64,000 nucleotides of DNA from assembly GCF_050908995.1 (NCBI RefSeq), contig NC_135133.1, positions 5,188,001 through 5,252,000 of the forward strand, read 5' to 3'. Shown one piece after another: positions 49,831 through 61,180 of the stretch. The notes below the pieces were generated by a model. It saw only the letters and a list, made by a program, of their open reading frames with translations. It was not told where the DNA came from and ran no database searches. This stretch comes from Andrena cerasifolii. Its lineage: Eukaryota; Arthropoda; Insecta; Hymenoptera; Andrenidae. The stretch's first letter is position 1. Each line of letters begins with the position of its first letter. A program made the position numbers and the translations under genes.

Positions 49831-52800
49831 TTTATTATTTCAGTCCTCGCGCCGCGTTATTAGTTCCAGGTAACCGCGGTTAGCTGCGTTTTTATCGATA
49901 CCGCAGTTATTGGAAGCAAACGATGGCATTACGTAAAATATGGTAAAAATATTACCATGCCTTCACGGTTTACTGGGTCCCGGATACTTGCTAAAATTCC
50001 GCGCGCCGTGTGTAGTTGTTTAAACGACTTAATGCCTGATAATATCGAGGTGTTGCTCAATCCCCGACGAGAAGTGTTATGTGTACCCCCGTTCCACGAG
50101 TATGCGGTCACTGCGTTAAATGCCACTTCTCGGCGACTTTCATGGCGTTCCGGAGCAAGTTTTTTCACTCCAGAATCCTTTACCAGAAGACTCTGCAAAG
50201 GATTCTTCTCTCGCATCCGCGACAGCATCCCAAAAAACCCCGCTGCGATCCGCGCGCATCCTGTTCAATACAATTTACCATCGCGAATACTTTCGAACGC
50301 GTCCGTGATTCAATCCGCCGCCACGTGTCCTTCTACGCAAATTCTTTATTCAAAAAGAATCTGTGACATCCGTAACTAATGATCGGTCACCGCGAAACAA
50401 TCAATCTTCTTAGCGTTCCGGAATTCCAGGAATTCCCTACCAGTGCGCTCCGAAAGTCGAAGCGCACTGGCCAAGCGATAGAGACTTTTGCCGAAGGAGC
50501 GTAGCCTCGATATCTTTTGCGACGCATTTTTGCGACGTCGCTCCAGGGGAGGGGCTGTACTAATCTGGAGAGAACGAAGTTACTCGTCGCTACTGTGCGT
50601 CCCGGATCAGAGGCTCGAACGTTGGAGGTCGATTTTCAGTTTGCATCCGTGTGCCGCCGAATGCAGCGCATATGGTACGAGTAGTCGATGGAAGAGCGAA
50701 TAGCCAACATATTATTTACCATGGAACGTGATAGATAACGCCATACGAGCCGATAAGGAGAAAACAGTGAACGCGACACGGCACGCCTGCACGCGTATTT
50801 TTGTCTCTGTTCGGTTCATCGAAAACAACCAGGGAAAAATCAAATAAAACTGGTTCGCTCCGGCTTAGTCCAGATACAACGGCGTACTTGCAACTAACAC
50901 GAGATTTTGTTATTGTTGCATCGTCGCATACATCGATATGCAAAAATCGAGGAAAGCCTGGCCCGTTCTCTTTTATCGCCATCTGTCTCGGAGCTCGATT
51001 CTCCTCCTTCTTTTTATTTGGCATGAATAAATTACGTGTCCGAGGAAAAACGGGCGGTTAAAAGGAATAATGCAACAACACGGGAGAGAAAGGAGATAGG
51101 CAGGTTTCGAAGAATCCCTTTTCTTCGTCGACATCTTCGGTGTTTACAGCTTCACCGGGGAACAATGATCAAGCGCTGGGTGCAGTTTTATCGCAGCGAT
51201 TGCGCACCGTTATCGATACAAAGATATCAACGTCTGCTTTACTTCTGCCCGCAAATACCGATTAAAAAACTGGATGCTCTAACCAGGAGACATAAAAATG
51301 GTACGATGTTTAGGATTTTTTTTCTAAATAACTATACAATGTATCTCGATGAAACTTTTTAAATTTTATTAATCTATCTGTGCACTATAATTTCCTATTT
51401 TTGTGCTGTCGTGAAGGAACTTGTGTTGTTTTTATAGAGTGGCGGAGGAATGGCCTCCTTAAAAGATAGTTTATCAAAGTTTGGGCCTAAAACTAGGGGA
51501 CTCCCCTAAAAATATTTTTAAAAAAAACCCAAACTAACACGTGTTTGAGTAAAAAGTTACGATTTTAGGCTTAACTGCTATTTTCTTCAAATAAAAATAA
51601 AAAAATAAAAACCGGTAAGTATTAAGTATTTGTGGGAGGTCCACTAGATTGAAGTTTCCACGAAGATAGCGCAAAAGAATTTTAGACGAAACGACGTCTA
51701 GTTTTCCTCAAACCCTCAAATGCCTCTTAATGGAAAAGCGGTCGCCGCGGTACACTCGACCAGCCGCGACTTATCTGCCGTATCGAGACGCCTCCGCGTG
51801 TGTCATTAAAGATTCGTCAACTCGTCGATAACAGCTAGGAATTCTATTTCGTAATTGAGCTCGCTGCTATTCGGAACTGTGGTTCCGTGCGTCGAGACTT
51901 CTCCGGGCGGCATTGTTTAAACATCTCGCAGCATCTATCGCGCAGCGACGATAAATAACAAATAGACGGGAAGGAGAAGAGTGTTTGCCCGCGAGACGAC
52001 GGAAAGAGGAGAGAACTGTGTAAAGAGGCCGGTAATTGTTCGCTGCGCAAATGTTTGTGGTCTACTCCCAGTTTGTCGAATTGAATAACGCGGTCGTGAC
52101 CCGAATAAAAAGTGGAAAAACAAGGCGATAGTGGACTTTATCGTGGCCGTTGCGAAGACGCCTTTCATTATGCCAGCCGCGGTTTGTTTGCACGGCGATA
52201 AATCGCATTTGTTTAAGATCCGCGGCAACGCGTCGATCGTTCCAGGGATCTGCCCACCGAGCCGCGGTTGATCCGCCGGTTTCCAGGGGTAATGAGGGAT
52301 CTTCTTCGAGCAAATAGGCCTATCTCGAACTGACAATCCCGTAGGAAGATAATATCGATGCCTCGAAATAGAGATACGAGTCTATCTTCCAACGGAGACT
52401 TTCAAACTCTGCTTCAACTAATTAGAAACTCATTCACCTAAAAGTCTACCGGTGACTGGTAGTAGGTACTTTAATCATCGGCTAGAGGTCATTTTACAAT
52501 TAGTGGGCCACTTGAAAGAGGACGTGGGGGCCGTACCAAGAACGGACCACATCGATCGCCAACGATCGCGAGATACAGAAGTCATTCTAAGTGCTCCCGT
52601 AAACAGATTGAGTTCTGCAAACATTCCGAAGGTCTGTCACCGGAGTGACACTAATGATTCCCGTCGCGAATTAGTCAGCGTGGTATAACAGCGAGGCAAA
52701 TGAGCACAGGCGGGCGATTTCCATTCGATTCGCAGCTACGCACGTTCCTCGGCCGGCATGGCTATCGAGCCACGAGATCGCGGAACGACCTCGCCGAGCC

Positions 52801-53070
52801 TCGTCCACCTCGAAAAATCGCGAGTTGGGAAAGGTCCCAGCCCGTAAGAGTGGAAAATGCGAATCACGAGCAGAGAGATCGCGTCAACCTCGCGGAAACG
52901 TGACTAACTTACACGCGATGGGACAAAGTCTGGCGCGTGAACTTTAAATAAAGACCTCGACACGTGCATCGCCGACCGACTCCCGGGCACCTGCTCTCGT
53001 TTCACTTCACTTCGAAGTATCTGCCGAGCGCGATTCTTTGTTTGTGCCTGGCAGATGTTCCAGGGGGTGG
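49831..53070. other. No gene seen
   Basis: Mixed composition; the longest frame (140 codons, 49957-50379) overlaps three others and has no domain. Confidence 0.5.
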
Positions 53071-53078
53071 AACATCCC

Positions 53079-53862
53079 CAGGGGCGGATTTGTGGGTATA
53101 TAGGCTAAGTAGGCTGCAGCCTAGGAGGAAATTCTGGGGAGTGGAACATTTGGGGGCGGCAAATTTTGGGGAGCGGAACATTTGGGGGCGGCAAATTTTG
53201 GGGAGCGGAAAATTTGGGGGCGGCAAATTTTGGGGAGCGGAACATTTGGGGGCAGCAAATTTGGGGGAGCGGAAAATTTTGAGGAGCGGAAAATTTGGGG
53301 GCGCGAATTTTGGGGAGCGTCAAATTTGGAGAACCAACAAATTTGTGGGCGTCAAATTTGGAGGATCATCAAATTTGTGGTCGGCAAATTTTGGGGAGCG
53401 TCAAATTTTGGAACGCGAATTTTGGAACGCGAATTCTGGAGAGCGTCAAATTGGGGGCGGCAAATTTTGGGGAGTGTCAAATTTGGGGGCGTCAAATTTG
53501 GAAGTGTGAATTTTGGAGAGCGTTAAATTTGGGGCGGCAAATTTGGGGGAGCGTCAAATTTTAGGGAGCGGAAAATTTGAGGAAGCGTCAAATTTGAGGG
53601 CGCGAATTATGGGGAGCGTGAAATTTTAGAGAGCAGAAATTTTTTAGCGGAAGAGATTGGGAAAGGTTTAAACGCAGAGACTTGAGACAACTTTGAAAAC
53701 AATTCACTTCTTCATATAGCAATAACTTATACGTGAGTAGCGATATTGAATTAATCCTGAAAGCATCTCGACTCTTTTAAATTAAAATAATTAATGATAT
53801 TTCGCGAAAAGGATGGCACACACGTGTTAGCCTAGGGGTGCCAAATCTCCAAATCCGCCCCG
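53079..53862. mobile_element. hAT-like non-autonomous element with a minisatellite core, 784 bp
   Basis: Ends CAGGGGCGGATTTG and CAAATCCGCCCCG. Flanked by AACATCCC (53071-53078) and GACATCCC (53863-53870), a 7/8 duplication. Next to the left end is a palindromic TAGGCTGCAGCCTA. The core (about 53132-53640) is a degenerate 16-bp tandem array. A 181-codon ORF across it is a by-product of the repeat. Confidence 0.75.
53132..53640. repeat. Degenerate 16-bp minisatellite (G-rich on + strand)
   Basis: Alternating units of the type GCGGAACATTTGGGGG and CGGCAAATTTTGGGGA, 32-bp higher-order period, roughly 30 units with increasing divergence to the right. Strand asymmetric: runs of G on +, C on -. 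Confidence 0.85.
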
Positions 53863-53870
53863 GACATCCC

Positions 53871-54761
53871 TTTAGAGTTCCTTGACTTAGGTAGTCTCTC
53901 TGTGATTCTAATCCCAAAGTGTTCGAATAATTGAAGAAAGTTTTAAATGCAGGCTTGAGAGTGGGATTAATATCGTATTAGGGAATTGCGATTTCAATGA
54001 TATCTGCGAATTCCCTTGCACAGTAGAGACTGTGTTGGGTCAGAAAGTGGGGGCTGTACTATGACGAAGTACGTGATTCCTCAAGGATGGCCATTGAGAG
54101 AGAAGGAAGGGAAATAGTTTCAGGGATAAGCGTTCAATGTCTTGACAGACTTCGAGAGAAGCAACCACTTCGTAAGCTTGTATTATTGCGGAAAGGGTAG
54201 ACACGTTCTAGCTTTTCCGACGTCGGGTTTGCGTGTTTGCGTCGTCCAATCATCACGCTTTCATTGTGATACCATCTCCCATTAATGCCCATTCTTTACA
54301 ACACCTCCGCGATGCTGTTTTACACGCTTCGGCTTAACTACTGTTGTTATCTTCAATTGCCGAGGAGACTTTGCTGAGATCCAGCTGAGATCCTTATTCG
54401 ATCATTACTTCTATTGCTTCTTAACCTTCCTACAAGACTCGAGAATCACCGCGGCATCTAATCGAATCAATAATGTTTGCCCTCGCGTTATTAAATGGGC
54501 GATAACAGGAACGAAGCCGGGTAATACTTGTTAATCAGCACGGTGTACCGAAGCAATTTTTTAAAACTTCAAATGCCAGCTTATTCGGATGAAAATGGTA
54601 CTGGAAACGTTGCGGATGGAACATTAACCGGTCGTTAAAAGTTCGACTGTTCATTGTTGGAAAATACGCCTCGACGTCTGCCCCTTCGAATTTCCGACGT
54701 TATATTATTATTATCTAAATAAATGAATGTCTCGTTAATTTTTAGTTTCTGGTAATATACA
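53871..54761. other. No gene seen
   Basis: AT-moderate intergenic DNA between two transposon relics. Confidence 0.5.
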
Positions 54762-54769
54762 CTCATCCC

Positions 54770-54991
54770 CGTTGGCGCACCCAGAGGGGGAGGCCAGGGC
54801 TCTGGCACCCCCACGGAAAAATGGAAAAGTAGATTAATGTAACTACAACTGAAGTGAATCAAAAGCTTTGCAAGAGGTAAGGAAAACTGGATTTTCTTCT
54901 TTAAATAATTTTCTGCTACTGAATATGCATTAAAAATATTTATATCCCTTCGACTCGGCTACCCCCAGTAAAAATCCTGAGTGCGCCACTG
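54770..54991. mobile_element. hAT-like MITE, CAGTGGCGCACTC family, copy with perfect 8-bp TSD
   Basis: 222 bp, inverted relative to the copy at 44186: it starts CGTTGGCGCACCCAG and ends CTGAGTGCGCCACTG. Flanked by CTCATCCC on both sides (54762-54769 and 54992-54999). Shares interior blocks with the copies at 37343 and 44186. Confidence 0.88.
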
Positions 54992-55073
54992 CTCATCCCT
55001 ATACTATATCGTAATTTATTCTAATGTTATCAAACCGTCGCTCGGATTGCTTTCAAGAACACTCTAATGCTGA

Positions 55074-55236
55074 GTTTACACCTGACGAGCGTTCGGCCGA
55101 GTGGGCCCACTGAGCCGAGCACTCGCCCAGTCTGAACGCATATTCTAGCACTCGGCCGAGTAATCCAGCAGGGAAGATTTTCACGCGGCCGAGCAGCAGA
55201 CCGACGACACGGCCGAGTCACTCGTCAGATGTAAAC
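55074..55236. repeat. Short fold-back rich in CGGCCGAG words, 163 bp
   Basis: Ends GTTTACACCTGACGAG and, inverted, GTTTACATCTGACGAG (15/16). Inside, GGCCGAG or its variants occur at least six times, including the 12-bp palindrome ACTCGGCCGAGT (55150-55161). No target duplication seen. Confidence 0.65.
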
Positions 55237-55363
55237 CTCCCTTAAGATCGGCGATCGCCGATCAGGAAAGTGTTTCCCAGCAAAAGGCAACGACCTCAGC
55301 ACGCTGATGCATCAGTAGATTCTTCCCGCTGGAAGCGTGCGGTCATTAGCGACGCGTGGTCAA

Positions 55364-55969
55364 TTAAGCGGACAACTGTATCGCAGTTATGCCTCGCAGA
55401 AAATAAAGCGCCAACACGAAGATAAGAAAGGAACAACTGCAGCGTCTCTGCCAGAGCTGACAAACGTACGCACGAGTCGCGTCTGACCCGCCAGCTTCTT
55501 GAAGAGGAAAGAAGGGCCCTTGAGTGACGAAAATTCTACACAGCTGTTTCGCCGATTCGTTAACACGCAAAGCAACCAAACGATCAAGTAACTCGTCGCG
55601 AGAGTGAGAGGAGCCGAGGCTCGTCGTCGCACCGTGGAAACCATTCTTCATACTCACATTCTGGAACCCATCTTGGACCCCATTCTGGTACCCATGACCC
55701 CAGGCGCGCGGAGAGCCCCGTCTGTGTCGCAACCCAGCCAGCGGGAAGAAGGGCACAGTAGCTGGGTGCCCGCTGCACCGGCGTTGAACCGGAGGAGTGC
55801 CCCCTACGCGCGCGATCTCGCGGGTCGTGGAAGCCGTCGAAGACGCTTGACGCTGCGTGGAGGCTTTCCTCCTCCGCCGCCTCCTTTGTCCTATATTCCC
55901 GGAGCGGAGGTTCGCAGCGGAGACGGCACTCGGGAAGTTTGTCGGTGCTTGGTCATAGGAACTGCGCAA
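55364..55969 (-). CDS. Unrecognised ORF, 201 codons, low confidence
   Basis: The longest open frame in the window outside the two genes that is not antisense to one. The N-terminal half is basic and of low complexity. The C-terminal half reads more protein-like (HSRDELLDRLVALRVNESAK) and ends with a hydrophobic stretch (CSFLIFVLALYFLRGITAI) that could be a membrane anchor. Against it: GC-rich DNA keeps frames open by chance, an opposite-strand frame overlaps it, and a good donor-like GTGAGT lies inside (about 55652). I do not recognise a family. Confidence 0.2.
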   Translation of the reverse strand: MRSSYDQAPTNFPSAVSAANLRSGNIGQRRRRRRKASTQRQASSTASTTREIARVGGTPPVQRRCSGHPATVPFFPLAGLRHRRGSPRAWGHGYQNGVQDGFQNVSMKNGFHGATTSLGSSHSRDELLDRLVALRVNESAKQLCRIFVTQGPFFPLQEAGGSDATRAYVCQLWQRRCSCSFLIFVLALYFLRGITAIQLSA

Positions 55970-56693
55970 GTTTGCGCCCGCCGCTAAGTACGAGGAGCAC
56001 TGGCACGATGCACAGCCGTCCCGGGCTAGGTCTGGTGAACGACGAAAAGTTGGGGAGAGAGGCGAGGCAGAAAGGCCATCGTCGTGGGCAGAGACGTTTT
56101 TCCAGCACGCACTCTCTTTCTATCTCCCCTTCTCTTCCTCCTTCCCCATGTTATCTGGATCGCTGTGAATGTCGGGCCAACGACTGGCCTGCCCAGGCAC
56201 CGCGGGCACCCGTAATCGCAGCGCGCCCGAGGATACCGTCGGATCTTGATCGCTCCTTCCGCCAGAAAACCCGAACCCGTTCGAGTGACTGGTCATGGCT
56301 GGCCTTCTCTTCTCGGCTCGGTAAAAATCCGCGCAGATAACGAGCCGCGGATTCGGTACACGCGTCCCTCCCCCTGACGCTGATAACCGATTCGAGACGC
56401 CTCGCAGCGAGTCCATTGATCATTCCTTCCGCCCAGGAAACCATTACTGTTATTTCGTGCTATTAGCCGCTCAAAGATCGAGCGCACAAGTCCGCGAGTG
56501 TTGATATGTAATTCCGCAGGTTTAGATAGACATTCGTGCAGCTTAAAGAGGAGCGAAGTAAGTAAGAATTTACCGTCTCTGTTTAAATATAATTTATTAA
56601 GAAAAATCGATCGAGGATTTACGCGAAGAAAAATGGCACAAGTTGATAGCCACGCTATTATTTAATCTATCGAGCGTTTCTTAAGATTACACA
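55970..56693. other. No gene seen
   Basis: GC-rich, with overlapping frames in several phases (up to 133 codons) and no domain. Confidence 0.5.
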
Positions 56694-56905
56694 CGGTGGC
56701 GGATTTAACAAGGCGGATGATAAGCAATTGCCGCCTGGGACCCTGCCCAGAACGCCTCCCAAGGGAACGCCTATACAAACGCTACATTTTTTTCGTACTA
56801 CTACACTGGGCCCGTTTTTTAGTAAACTACCTGTTCATTTTCCCGAAAAAATGGGCCTCGCAGAACGTTTGCCACCTGGGCTTGTTTTTCTTAAGTCCGC
56901 CACTG
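56694..56905. mobile_element. hAT-like MITE, CAGTGGCGGATTT family, near-complete copy
   Basis: 212 bp with ends CGGTGGCGGATTTAA and TTAAGTCCGCCACTG. Flanked by ATTACACA (56686-56693) and ATTACATA (56906-56913), a 7/8 target duplication. It carries the GAACGTTTGCCACCTGGG block used to recognise other copies. Just upstream of ZC4H2. Confidence 0.82.
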
Positions 56906-56999
56906 ATTACATACTTTTCTACCCAACTGTAACGTGGCTCAGCTTTGTCAGATCTTGCTGAAGCATTACCAAAGCTGTGGTACACGCTCCCGTTTCAAA

Positions 57000-57374
57000 A
57001 TAGCCCGCCCTACTCACCCTAGTTCATCGATGCGCCGCTGGGCGGCGCGCGCACCGGCGTGCAGTCAGTGTCATGGCTGACGCCCATCTGTGAGGACGCG
57101 GCTATTGTGTCTGGTGGCGTCGATTGTGTTCGTTGTGTTATATGTCAGCGGTATTAGTTAATTCTTCAAAACCTAATTAAAAGTACGTCAGTTCTCTTCG
57201 ATTCTCAATGATACTACCGCGTACATAGCACCGATTCTCCTCTAAAACACTTCGTCCATAATGCCTTGACGAAAGGAACACCGACTCCGAATTCGCTGCA
57301 TTTATTTCGTATAAACACCGTTGGCTTCCTTTTAAGAGGGCAGATCCGAAGCGAAGTGTCAGGAACTGGTGAAA
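57000..57374 (+). promoter_or_regulatory. Probable ZC4H2 promoter / 5' UTR region
   Basis: Sequence immediately upstream of the ZC4H2 start. It includes a TCAGTG match to the arthropod initiator at about 57065 and a seven-codon upstream ORF (ATG at 57073, TGA ending 57093). The transcription start is not demonstrated and a 5' UTR intron cannot be excluded. Confidence 0.3.
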
Positions 57375-58981
57375 ATGTCAGCCACGGAGACCACGGTCAT
57401 TTTCGCGAAACTGGAAGCCTTGAAAGACATCAAGTATATATAGCAATTTATATTTCATAAAGCCCTGTGTAAACTCAGTAGAAGTCTTCAAAGCTCCGCG
57501 ATAACTAACAGTTCAGTTCTATTAGCTACTTGATAGTTCTTCGATTTGTTTAAACGAAGCCCCTGTATCGCTAGGACGAAGACCCTTCAGCTAGAGAAGA
57601 TGAAACAGAGGATCCTGCACGAGGTGGAGCAGACCGAGCAAGAGGAGAAATGCTTGATAGAGTACAAACAGGAAATGGACCTTCTTATGCAAGAAAAGAT
57701 GGCACACGTCGAGGAATTGCGGCAAATACACGCCGATATTAATGCCGTACGATTACATAAGATCTTTGCATCGTCGCTTCGGTAAATCTTACGTGTAATC
57801 GCTTACGTAAGCTCTGTTTTAGATGGAGACCGTTATCAAGCAAGCGGAGGAAGCTAGGAACAAAGCGAGAGAAACCGCGAAGTTGATTCATAATAACGAC
57901 TATCAGCCTTTGAAGCACGACATCGACCGCATGCGCAGGGAGTTCCTCGGGCTGGACAGATTGCCAGAGTTGTACGAGACGGAGTCGGATCTCATTTCGC
58001 CAGAGTAAGCATGCTGAATTTGTGAAGATCCCTTCGGCGCTGTAGCTTAGATTGCGTTGAAGTGAACTTTTATCGTGTAGATGGTTTGTTCGCAGCTATT
58101 TCGATCGGCCCATGCAGAAGGCAGAATGGAGGATGGATGTGCGGGGTGAAGACTTATTACCTCCAATCACTTTACACCATCCTGGTCATCCAGGTAGTTC
58201 CACACCTTTCCTTGCCCCTCAACCTCTTCAGGGTCCGAGCAAGCCGGAACCAAGACCGTTACCCCCAGCGCCAGGTCCGCCTGCTCCCACATTCAGGTAC
58301 CACTGGTATATCTCGACTTTGTATATTTCTCTAATAACACTGCATGCGAGTATTTATAATGGTAACATACAAGCGCGGAGTTAATAGGATTTAAGGACGC
58401 TCTCGCTATGCCTCCCCTCACCGCGACTCATGCATTCCCGTGCTTCTCTTACGTAGCTTGACAATTTGACTCACGCTGCTCCTCGCCTCGGCGCGACTCC
58501 GAGCCGCGGATTCTTCCTCGAGAATATTTTGAGGAAGAGAGGCGAGGCGTAGTGTGAGTGGATGCAATGCCACCGCTTTCGGTGAACGCGAAAAGAGGAA
58601 GGAAGAGGTTCTCTGAGCAACTGACCAAACACAGGAACCGAGGCAAGCTCAGATAACTTCAGTTACGGAAAAACCGAGGCGACGCGAGCCTAGATGTGAG
58701 TGCGAACGGAAGTTGTGCCGAGGCGAGGCGTAGTGAGAGCCTACCTTTAGCATGGTCGGCGTGGAAAGTTTATCGATGGAAATAATAAAGCTAGATGTAT
58801 GTAAGTGGATAACAAGACGCTATTTCTTCCATGTTTCTTTTCTGCTCTCAGGCAACAACCACCCCCCATGAAGTCGTGTTTATCGTGCCATCAACAAATC
58901 CACAGAAATGCGCCGATCTGTCCCCTTTGCAAGGCTAAATCTCGATCTCGTAATCCCAAGAAGCCAAAGAAGAAAGACTAA
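57375..58981 (+). CDS. ZC4H2: Zinc finger C4H2 domain-containing protein (ZC4H2), 5 coding exons, 252 aa
   Basis: Orthologue of vertebrate ZC4H2, a nuclear/cytoplasmic zinc-finger protein linked in vertebrates to neural development and to RNF220-type ubiquitin ligases. Exons: 57375-57433, 57575-57746, 57823-58004, 58081-58296, 58852-58981. All introns are GT-AG with matching phases; total 759 nt. Residues about 10-115 are charged and predicted coiled coil; EYKQEMDLLMQEKMAHVEEL is near-identical to the vertebrate protein. Residues about 160-209 are a proline-rich linker. The C-terminal finger has C219, C222, H223/H227, C233 and C236, followed by a basic tail (KSRSRNPKKPKKKD). The ATG is fixed by an in-frame TAA at 57333-57335 with no ATG between. 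At 252 aa it is somewhat longer than the human protein (about 224 aa), mainly in the linker. Three introns are short (141, 76 and 76 bp); the last (555 bp) carries a fold-back repeat. Confidence 0.96.
58470..58740. repeat. Fold-back repeat in the last ZC4H2 intron
   Basis: CTCACGCTGCTCCTCGCCTC at about 58470 is mirrored by GCCGAGGCGAGGCGTAGTGA at about 58718. GAGGCGAGGCGTAGTG occurs twice in direct orientation (about 58541 and 58722). Confidence 0.55.
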
Positions 58982-61180
58982 TTTGCAACTGTAAGTGTTA
59001 TTTATAGAAAATATCAGCATTTCTGTCATCTGTTTTTAGGATATTCGTGAGTGAGTTTTTTGTTTTCGTAACTCGTAATGATCGTACAAACACAGTGCTA
59101 CGAAAGCATACATCAATGCAAAGTATATGTACTTAAAGAAATTCTTTTTATAGCTTTTTACAATTAATTTTATTCTTGATTTTTTACGATATTTATATCA
59201 ACAATGTGTAGATGGATACGATAGGTGATAATTAAACGTTTAACTCTAAGAGACGCAAATAAAACTGAGTATGTTTCATGATTGTCTTTAAAGTTAACAA
59301 TTACTATCTAGAGCTATCGAAGTACAAATGACAACGTAAATTTTCCGAACAAACATTCCCGTAGATTAATTTCCGTTTTACCCATGCGTCGCTTTATTTC
59401 ATCCGCATCCCTTATCGCATACCACTTTCTAAAAACGTTGTTCTTAAAGCTTTATAATCTTATGAGTTATTCCATAGACGCAACTCGCTAGTATCTGCAA
59501 GTAAAATGAACATTCTATAGCTTCTAAATCGATCACGGTAAGTACTCTCATGTTCCCTAGCCCACGGATAAACAATTTTAATTTTGGCGGTATAATGGTA
59601 ATCTCAGATAGGCTGCGCCATGTTGCCGAAAATCGTGATTGTTCAGGATTGTACTGGATTACCACCAGTCGCGTGCGTTGCCTAGGCCTCGAACAGTCTC
59701 ATACTCACACGTGCTCAACTGCCCACTACTTAATCAGAGCTGAACCGTCGCAGTACACAGTTAAACGCAGAACAAAGAATTCGAAGTAACTGTACCACGT
59801 TGTACTTACATAGAAGCAGTGATGGAAGTTTACGAAGAATCCCAACATCTTCTATTCACTAAGAAGAGATACGTAATTATGAACAATTATAATTTAAAAT
59901 TATCTACTTCGCGGAAATCGGTATATAAGACATACTGCAGATGAGCAAGTTTTGTCGCGCGGGTATTTCTGTCGTATAAGACTAATAAACGAATAAAACG
60001 CAGGAGGTAACGTTTAAAATGTTATATTTCCTCGATAAAGTATAACAATCATGCGTCGTCGGCGTCAATGCGATACATTCACGAATGTTTCTCGCATCGC
60101 AGTCGTCCAAAACCTGTATTGTGCAAGCCACAACGCAGTCCTCGGAAAGACTTGGTTTATAATACCCCCAAGAGTCGGTTTTTCAATACCTAAGTTGACG
60201 ACCGCTAAATGACCATTTGGGAACTCGCTCATCTGTCTGGGGCCTAAGGGTGTCCCGTAATTTCTATCCTATCTTGTTGAAAATTGTACCAATGGATTAG
60301 TCAAGGTTTCACGACGGAAATAACTTGAAACACGACATACATCGCACTAGTTTTGATAGTAACCAATTTGAATATATATTATCCTGAATAATGATCGGAG
60401 CAGGACGACGAATTAAGACATTATCGTCCGAGACCTATTTCTTCACAATGTACATATTTCAGTCGGGTATCGCATGTTGTAATAAGCCGTATGGTGACAA
60501 ATATTGAAGTCGTAAAGGCACATTCATCGTATATGTATAAGTTTAGTCTTGACTCAAAATATTTACAAAAGATGGAAGTTTGTCCTCTTGCTATTTAGCA
60601 ATACGAATAGAATCAGTTGCGAAATATCTGTGGTTGTGAGGAAAAACGTTGGTTTCCTTATTTTCTTTTACGATATAAACGTATATTTTCTTCATTTTGC
60701 ACAATATTCAATATTCGCATAATTAACGTAAATAATAATAAACAATAATTTATGGACACTTTAGGCAGAATGACGCAAGTCTAAAACTGGGCTTGTGTTA
60801 TTTTGCTCGACCGTGTCACATTTAAGTAGTTTTTCCAAAGAAGAATATAAACATTGTTCGCAAGACGCGAGCATCATACGCGTCTGAAGCGTTAGTGTTT
60901 TCTCGTTCAGTCAATGTGATCTCGTATCTCGTGTGATGAGCGTCTTAACTCAAATTAGTAATGTTTAATAAACACCTACATCAAAATTCAACTATATTAT
61001 GTGTGAAATATGTATGTAAAAACTGGAGATCTTTAAAGTATGGCCACCGCTTCTCCCCCGTCTTCTGAATCTTCCCCAGCTCGCGTTTGAACAACGTACG
61101 GAAGGAGGCAATTTGTCTTTTTACTTCATCGTCTGTCATCTGGCATATAAAGATCATGATAATGAACATGTATTGAAGAT
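58982..61180. other. ZC4H2 3' UTR and downstream AT-rich DNA
   Basis: Several AATAAA hexamers. The extent of the 3' UTR is unknown. No further coding exon seen. Confidence 0.45.
59258..59263 (+). terminator. Candidate polyadenylation signal of ZC4H2 (AATAAA)
   Basis: First AATAAA I found downstream of the ZC4H2 stop codon (277 nt after it). Others occur at 59984 and 59992 and near 60966, so alternative longer 3' ends are possible. The hexamer alone does not prove use. Confidence 0.3.

Noticed and set aside
52964..53509. 181-codon plus-strand ORF with GERKFGG-like repeats
   Set aside because: Its repeats come from the 16-bp minisatellite; other frames there are open too. Not a protein repeat domain.
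53132..53640. Regular repeats resembling a CRISPR array
   Set aside because: Units are contiguous and degenerate with no unique spacers, in a eukaryotic genome; it is a minisatellite.
55652..55660. Splice donor GTGAGT within the 55364-55969 frame as evidence for a gene
   Set aside because: A lone donor-like hexamer is frequent by chance and no matching acceptor and coding partner exon was recognised.
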